DNA from: Sphingomonas sp. JC676 | GTDB taxonomy: Bacteria > Pseudomonadota > Alphaproteobacteria > Sphingomonadales > Sphingomonadaceae | Direction: 5' to 3' | DNA length: 64,000 nt | Assembly (NCBI RefSeq): GCF_014489075.1 | Contig: NZ_JACTGR010000001.1 | Location: 1,454,178-1,518,177, forward strand | In this document: piece by piece, positions 60,501 to 64,000 of the stretch | Layout of the letters: each line of letters begins with the position of its first letter | Position numbering within the stretch: the first letter of the stretch is position 1 | The notes under the pieces: generated by a model | Databases searched by the model: none | Told to the model about the DNA's origin: nothing | What the model saw: the letters and a program-made list of their open reading frames with translations, nothing else | Program-made: the position numbers and the translations under genes

Positions 60501-61928
60501 ATGTACTACGCCACGGTGAACGCGCCGCTGAACCTGAGTCTCGACCGCACGGCAAAGATAGCCTTGGCGGAGCAGATCCGAAGGGGGGTGACCGCGGCCA
60601 TTGAAAGCGGAGTGCTGGAGCCCGGTGCGCGCTTGCCCTCATGGCAGGATCTCGCCGCCCAACTCGGCGTCGCCCGCGGCACCGTGCGGACCGCATATGA
60701 GAAGTTGGCGGCAGCCCAGCTGATCGAGGCCTCGCGGGCGACGGGCACGCGCGTCGCGCAACGTCCTCGCGACGCCGTGAAGAGCGAGCAACCGCCGGAT
60801 GCCGGCTCGTTCATGGAAATCTACCGGGAGATGACGCAGGGACCTGCGCTTTTCCAGATGGGAGTGCCGGCAATCGAGACCTTTCCGGCAACCTTGTTTG
60901 CGCGCATTCGCGCGCAGGCGGTTCGCGCCGAAGCGAGCGCTCCTCCCCTCTATCCCGATCCTCGCGGCGAGTTCGAGTTGCGGCGTGAGATCGCGGGCTA
61001 TCTGGCCGTCGCCCGCGGCATCAACTGCTCGCCATCGCAAATCATCGTCACCGGGGGTTTCGCTGCGGGGCTCGGCCTGACGCTCGGCGTTCTTGACCTG
61101 GGCGGACATAGCGCCTGGGTCGAGAATCCAGGCTTCCCTTGGACCAGGAAGGGACTCGAGCTCGCCCGCTTGTCGCTCGCGCCGACTCCGGTCGATGCCG
61201 ACGGTATCGATATCGAGCATGGCCTGCGCCACCATCCCGACGCGAAACTCGTCGTCGTGACCCCCGGTCAGCAGGCGCCGCTCGGCGCCATCTTGTCGCT
61301 CGAGCGGCGCCTTCGTCTGCTCGAATGGGCGGCCGCGAACCGGGTCTGGGTGATCGAGGACGACTATCTCAGCGAGCTGCAACTGTCAGGAAGGGCCGCG
61401 CCGGCGCTCGCGTCCCTGGACCGGGACGGACGCGTCATTCACATCGGCTCGTTCAGCAAGACGATCAGTCCGGCCGTTCGGCTCGGCTTTCTGGTCGCGC
61501 CGGTCGAGCTGATGTCGCGGTTCGCAGAGGTGGCAGCGTGTCTCGCGCCGGCACCCGGCCCCGCAGTGCAGCTCGCAACCGCCGAGTTCATGCACGAGGG
61601 CCATTATATGCGCCATCTCCGACGCACCAAGCGCGCCTACGCCGCCAAGCGGCAGGTGTTGCTGGAATGTCTTCAAGCCTCTGTCGGCGCCGATCGCGTC
61701 ACCGCACCTGGCCTGGCCGTGCTACTGAAATTGCCAAGGGGGACTTCGGACCTGGCCGTCGCACGAGCACTCTCTGCGTTCGGAATGTCTCCCTCGCCGC
61801 TGTCGTCCTGGTATGTGTCGCCTGACAGCGCAGAGGCGGGGCTTCTGCTGGGCGTCGCGACCGCTCCGACGAGTAACCTTGCTCGATCCTGCGATCGATT
61901 GTTTGACGTCATACGTCGGTTCCGTTGA
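60501..61928 (+). CDS. MocR/PdxR-type GntR regulator with aminotransferase domain
   Basis: The 475-residue protein has an N-terminal winged helix (ALAEQIRRGVTAAIESGVLE, then LPSWQDLAAQLGVARGTVRT) and a fold type I aminotransferase domain with the PLP Lys in IGSFSKTISPAVRLGF. Such regulators sense PLP or amino compounds and control an adjacent divergent gene; here the cupin and AhpD-like genes are the obvious targets. A degraded copy of its first 60 codons lies at 63270-63450. Confidence 0.92.
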   Translation: MYYATVNAPLNLSLDRTAKIALAEQIRRGVTAAIESGVLEPGARLPSWQDLAAQLGVARGTVRTAYEKLAAAQLIEASRATGTRVAQRPRDAVKSEQPPDAGSFMEIYREMTQGPALFQMGVPAIETFPATLFARIRAQAVRAEASAPPLYPDPRGEFELRREIAGYLAVARGINCSPSQIIVTGGFAAGLGLTLGVLDLGGHSAWVENPGFPWTRKGLELARLSLAPTPVDADGIDIEHGLRHHPDAKLVVVTPGQQAPLGAILSLERRLRLLEWAAANRVWVIEDDYLSELQLSGRAAPALASLDRDGRVIHIGSFSKTISPAVRLGFLVAPVELMSRFAEVAACLAPAPGPAVQLATAEFMHEGHYMRHLRRTKRAYAAKRQVLLECLQASVGADRVTAPGLAVLLKLPRGTSDLAVARALSAFGMSPSPLSSWYVSPDSAEAGLLLGVATAPTSNLARSCDRLFDVIRRFR

Positions 61929-62222
61929 TCAGGTTCAAGGCTGGGCCTGGTACCCGGTGCCGAAATTTACCAAGGTTGCACGACAGCCTCTCTCGGACCG
62001 TATGCGAGCGGTGGGCGGTTTCGTTCTGAAATTTCGCGGACGAAACCTGAACACTTGGCGGCCTTCGACGATACTCCGGATCGGCATCGAACGTCCGAAA
62101 TGGTAGTTGGCGGCCATTCGTCTTGGGTCGCTGAATCGCACTTATTGGCCGAGATCTACCGGGCCGCCTTAAAGCGGCGACAATCGATGTGGGAAAGGAG
62201 AACCGCTCGCCTTCCCGTTACC
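61929..62222. other. Intergenic stretch without recognised features
   Basis: The 294 bases between the convergent MocR and oxidoreductase genes contain no protein-like frame and no clear terminator. Two short repeats of GAAATTTCGCGGACGAAACC type occur (62030-62047), with no interpretation. Confidence 0.5.
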
Positions 62223-63140
62223 TCACGGACGAACGCGGATGATCGTCTTCCCCGGTTGTCGTTCGGTCGGGTTGAAGGCGGCGAGGGCATCGTCGAGAGG
62301 TGCGACAGTACCGATGTTCGTCCGCAGCCGTCCGTCCCGCACCCGCTGGATGATCTCGCCCAGTTGGGCGCGATCGGACTCGACAACAAAGTCGATCGCC
62401 AGGCCGTCGGTGGGCCGCTCCTCGGCCGGTCCGACGATGGACACTAGTATCCCTCCGGCACGAACCAGGCGCGCGGAGCGCTTCCCGATATCCCCGCCGA
62501 TGAGATCGAACACGAGATCGACCTGGCCGACGTCTTCGAGGCGCTCATTGTCAAGATCGACGAACGCGTTCGCGCCGAAGTCGAGCGCCGCCTGACGGTC
62601 AGCCGCGCGTCCGGTGCCGATCACATAGGCGCCGAACTCATGCGCGAGTTGGGTTACCATCGACCCGACCGCGCCGGCGGCCCCGTGCGCGATCACGCGC
62701 TGCCCCGCCTGAAGACGGCCGTGCACGATCAGTCCCTGCCACGCGGTCAGACCCGAGATCGGAAGGCTTGCGCCGACGGTGAAGTCGACGTCGCCGGGCA
62801 GCGGCGCGAGGTTTCGGGCTTCAACAGCGATGTACTCCGCCAGAGATCCGTCGCGATACCAATCGGTGAGGCCGAACACCCGCTGCCCCACCGACAGGCC
62901 CGTTGTGCCGTAGCCGAGGGCGGTGACCACTCCGGCCAGCTCGTGGCCGGAGATTGACGGCGTCCGGTCCCGACCGAGGCGGTCGGTCCAGGTCGAGGGC
63001 CACCCCAGTTCGGTGCCGACGAAACCCGCCGCATAGACCTGAACGACGACGTCGTTTATTGATGGCTGCGGCTCGCGCCGCTCCGCCAGCTTCATCCCGG
63101 CCGTTCCAGCGGCTTGGTCCGTTACCACAATCGCCTTCAT
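62223..63140 (-). CDS. MDR-superfamily quinone oxidoreductase-like dehydrogenase
   Basis: The 305-residue protein has an N-terminal GroES-like fold (PSISGHELAGVVTALGYG) and a Rossmann domain with the nucleotide motif HGAAGAVGSMVTQLAHEFGA. It lacks the catalytic zinc Cys/His set, as expected for NADPH-dependent quinone or enone reductases. It is divergent from the degraded MocR copy at 63270, mimicking the arrangement of the intact MocR gene. The start at 63140 is the best fit; an upstream in-frame start adds a basic leader. Confidence 0.9.
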   Translation of the reverse strand: MKAIVVTDQAAGTAGMKLAERREPQPSINDVVVQVYAAGFVGTELGWPSTWTDRLGRDRTPSISGHELAGVVTALGYGTTGLSVGQRVFGLTDWYRDGSLAEYIAVEARNLAPLPGDVDFTVGASLPISGLTAWQGLIVHGRLQAGQRVIAHGAAGAVGSMVTQLAHEFGAYVIGTGRAADRQAALDFGANAFVDLDNERLEDVGQVDLVFDLIGGDIGKRSARLVRAGGILVSIVGPAEERPTDGLAIDFVVESDRAQLGEIIQRVRDGRLRTNIGTVAPLDDALAAFNPTERQPGKTIIRVRP

Positions 63141-63269
63141 GAGAATTATCTCCTCAGCCATTTGTCTGTTTGGTGGAAGTGTCACGGCCATGCCGGCGGC
63201 ACGTCCGAACCTTCTTGGACTCTATCTCTCACAGCCCGAAAAATAGCGCGCGCTGGATCATGGAGAAGG

Positions 63270-63450
63270 ACCAGGAACGCGAAGAAATCGTGTACCACGA
63301 AAGCACACCAGGCCGCTGGACTTCAGCCTCGACCGCGGGACGAAAGTACCCTGGCGGTGCAGATCCGCAGGTAGGTGACGATTGCAATCGAGGCGGAGTG
63401 CTGCAGCCCGGTGCATGCCTGCCCTCGTGGCAGGATCTTGCGGCCCAGCG
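63270..63450 (+). pseudogene. Degraded copy of the MocR gene 5' end
   Basis: The region resembles 60480-60670: GTGTACCACG against ATGTACTACG, then CTCGACCGC, AGATCCG, CGGAGTGCTG, GCCCGGTGC and CCTGCCCTCGTGGCAGGAT. The translated end, ACLPSWQDLAAQ, matches the winged helix, but the middle is frameshifted. After 63460 nothing similar remains, so the rest of the regulator gene is gone. Confidence 0.8.
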
Positions 63451-63690
63451 GGCGCCAAGTTGACGAACGCTCGCGGATCGGCGGGATGCGCGGGCACCGC
63501 CTGTACAACCGAAATTGGGCGCGTAGCGGACGTGACCGGAAATGACACGCCGTGTGAAGCGCCACCCGGACGATCCATGGAAGGTTCGTCTGTAAAAGCT
63601 GCCCGTCCGCAAACGACCCACTTCTGGACGCTCCCGCCATCCAAGCCGCTTCCCGATTGCAGACATTCGGGAAATGGTCATGCTGCGCGC

Positions 63691-63879
63691 ATGAGCGGCG
63701 AGCATTGGACTTACAACGAGTGGGCGACGAACACGGTCGAAAAGATCGTGGTCATGGGGTTGGCGGCTCCGGAAGAGCATCGTGCCGACTGGCTTCGGCT
63801 GCAGATCGGCTCTGCAATCGAGCAAGCCCTGCGTCACGGCCGCTCGGGATTGGGGGACGATGACCCGGTGGTGGCGTAG
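63691..63879 (+). CDS. Small hypothetical protein
   Basis: The 62-residue product (MSGEHWTYNEWATNTVEKIV, then VMGLAAPEEHRADWLRLQIG) is compact and amphipathic. It has protein-like composition and no signal or membrane segment. Homologues of this style appear in sphingomonads as short unassigned proteins. The upstream extension to 63382 is low-quality sequence that I do not count as coding. From 63880 to the end I see nothing. Confidence 0.5.
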   Translation: MSGEHWTYNEWATNTVEKIVVMGLAAPEEHRADWLRLQIGSAIEQALRHGRSGLGDDDPVVA

Positions 63880-64000
63880 AGGCGACCGGCGGCAACCGCC
63901 CCAATAGCCGACGTTGGCGGCCGCATGGATGATGCCCGCAACCTGCCGTCGTCTAATAGCGGTCTTTGCAAGCACTTTATGGCGGCAGGCGTTGTATGCC

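Noticed and set aside
1..64000. CRISPR array
   Set aside because: No regularly spaced direct repeats with unique spacers were seen; repeats present are palindromic REP pairs and inverted repeats.

Overview
The window looks like chromosome from an alphaproteobacterium of the Sphingomonas type. The evidence is the high GC content, a TonB-dependent receptor, an alginate-export type porin, a flavin-dependent tryptophan halogenase, an EcfG-like sigma factor, sphingomonad-style REP palindromes and a biotin/B12-dependent propionyl-CoA operon. This assignment is inferred from gene content, not from a marker gene comparison. Only one RNA gene, tRNA-Glu(UUC), is visible.

Layout. 0-12 kb: envelope and carbohydrate genes (a GH18-like/deacetylase/GT2 fusion, a halogenase, a DUF1080 protein), a ParD-like/methionine aminopeptidase pair behind a palindromic operator, a porin/antiporter pair and a Phd/VapC toxin-antitoxin pair. 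12-23 kb: a minus-strand propionyl-CoA to succinyl-CoA operon (pccB, two small genes, epimerase, enoyl-CoA hydratase, mutase, bioB, small membrane gene, pccA). It is divergent from a ScfR/PrpR-type regulator and carries a scar of tandem duplication (an mce/pccB chimera). 23-32 kb: TonB receptor, class II aldolase, a DUF559 gene flanked by perfect 35-bp inverted repeats, a DODA-type dioxygenase, an orphan 2Fe-2S subunit, an RcnB-like protein, a prolyl-hydroxylase-like oxygenase, recJ and tRNA-Glu. 32.2-34.8 kb: a decayed piece of an integrative/conjugative element beside the tRNA (lytic transglycosylase and traF pseudogenes, an HTH gene, a truncated DUF736 gene). 34.9-40.4 kb: an EcfG-like sigma factor, a PHA-depolymerase-type esterase, and a small SDR/GlcG/HD-domain operon divergent from a GlxA-type activator.

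40.4-55.4 kb holds the most unusual content: a single 15-kb operon of five very large genes on the minus strand, joined by 4-bp stop/start overlaps or a 1-bp gap. It encodes a PhoD-like metallophosphoesterase (956 aa), a beta-rich DUF6603-like protein (1150 aa) and three large proteins (931, 1398 and 576 aa) that I cannot assign. None has an evident signal peptide or membrane segment. The fixed order and coupling suggest one multi-protein assembly of unknown function.

55.4-64 kb: a short histidine-kinase-type ATPase with a perfect FNR/FixK box upstream, a Crp/Fnr regulator with a degenerate copy of the same box, two more HD-domain paralogues, a carboxymuconolactone-decarboxylase/cupin pair divergent from a MocR regulator, and a quinone-oxidoreductase-like gene divergent from a degraded second copy of that MocR gene.
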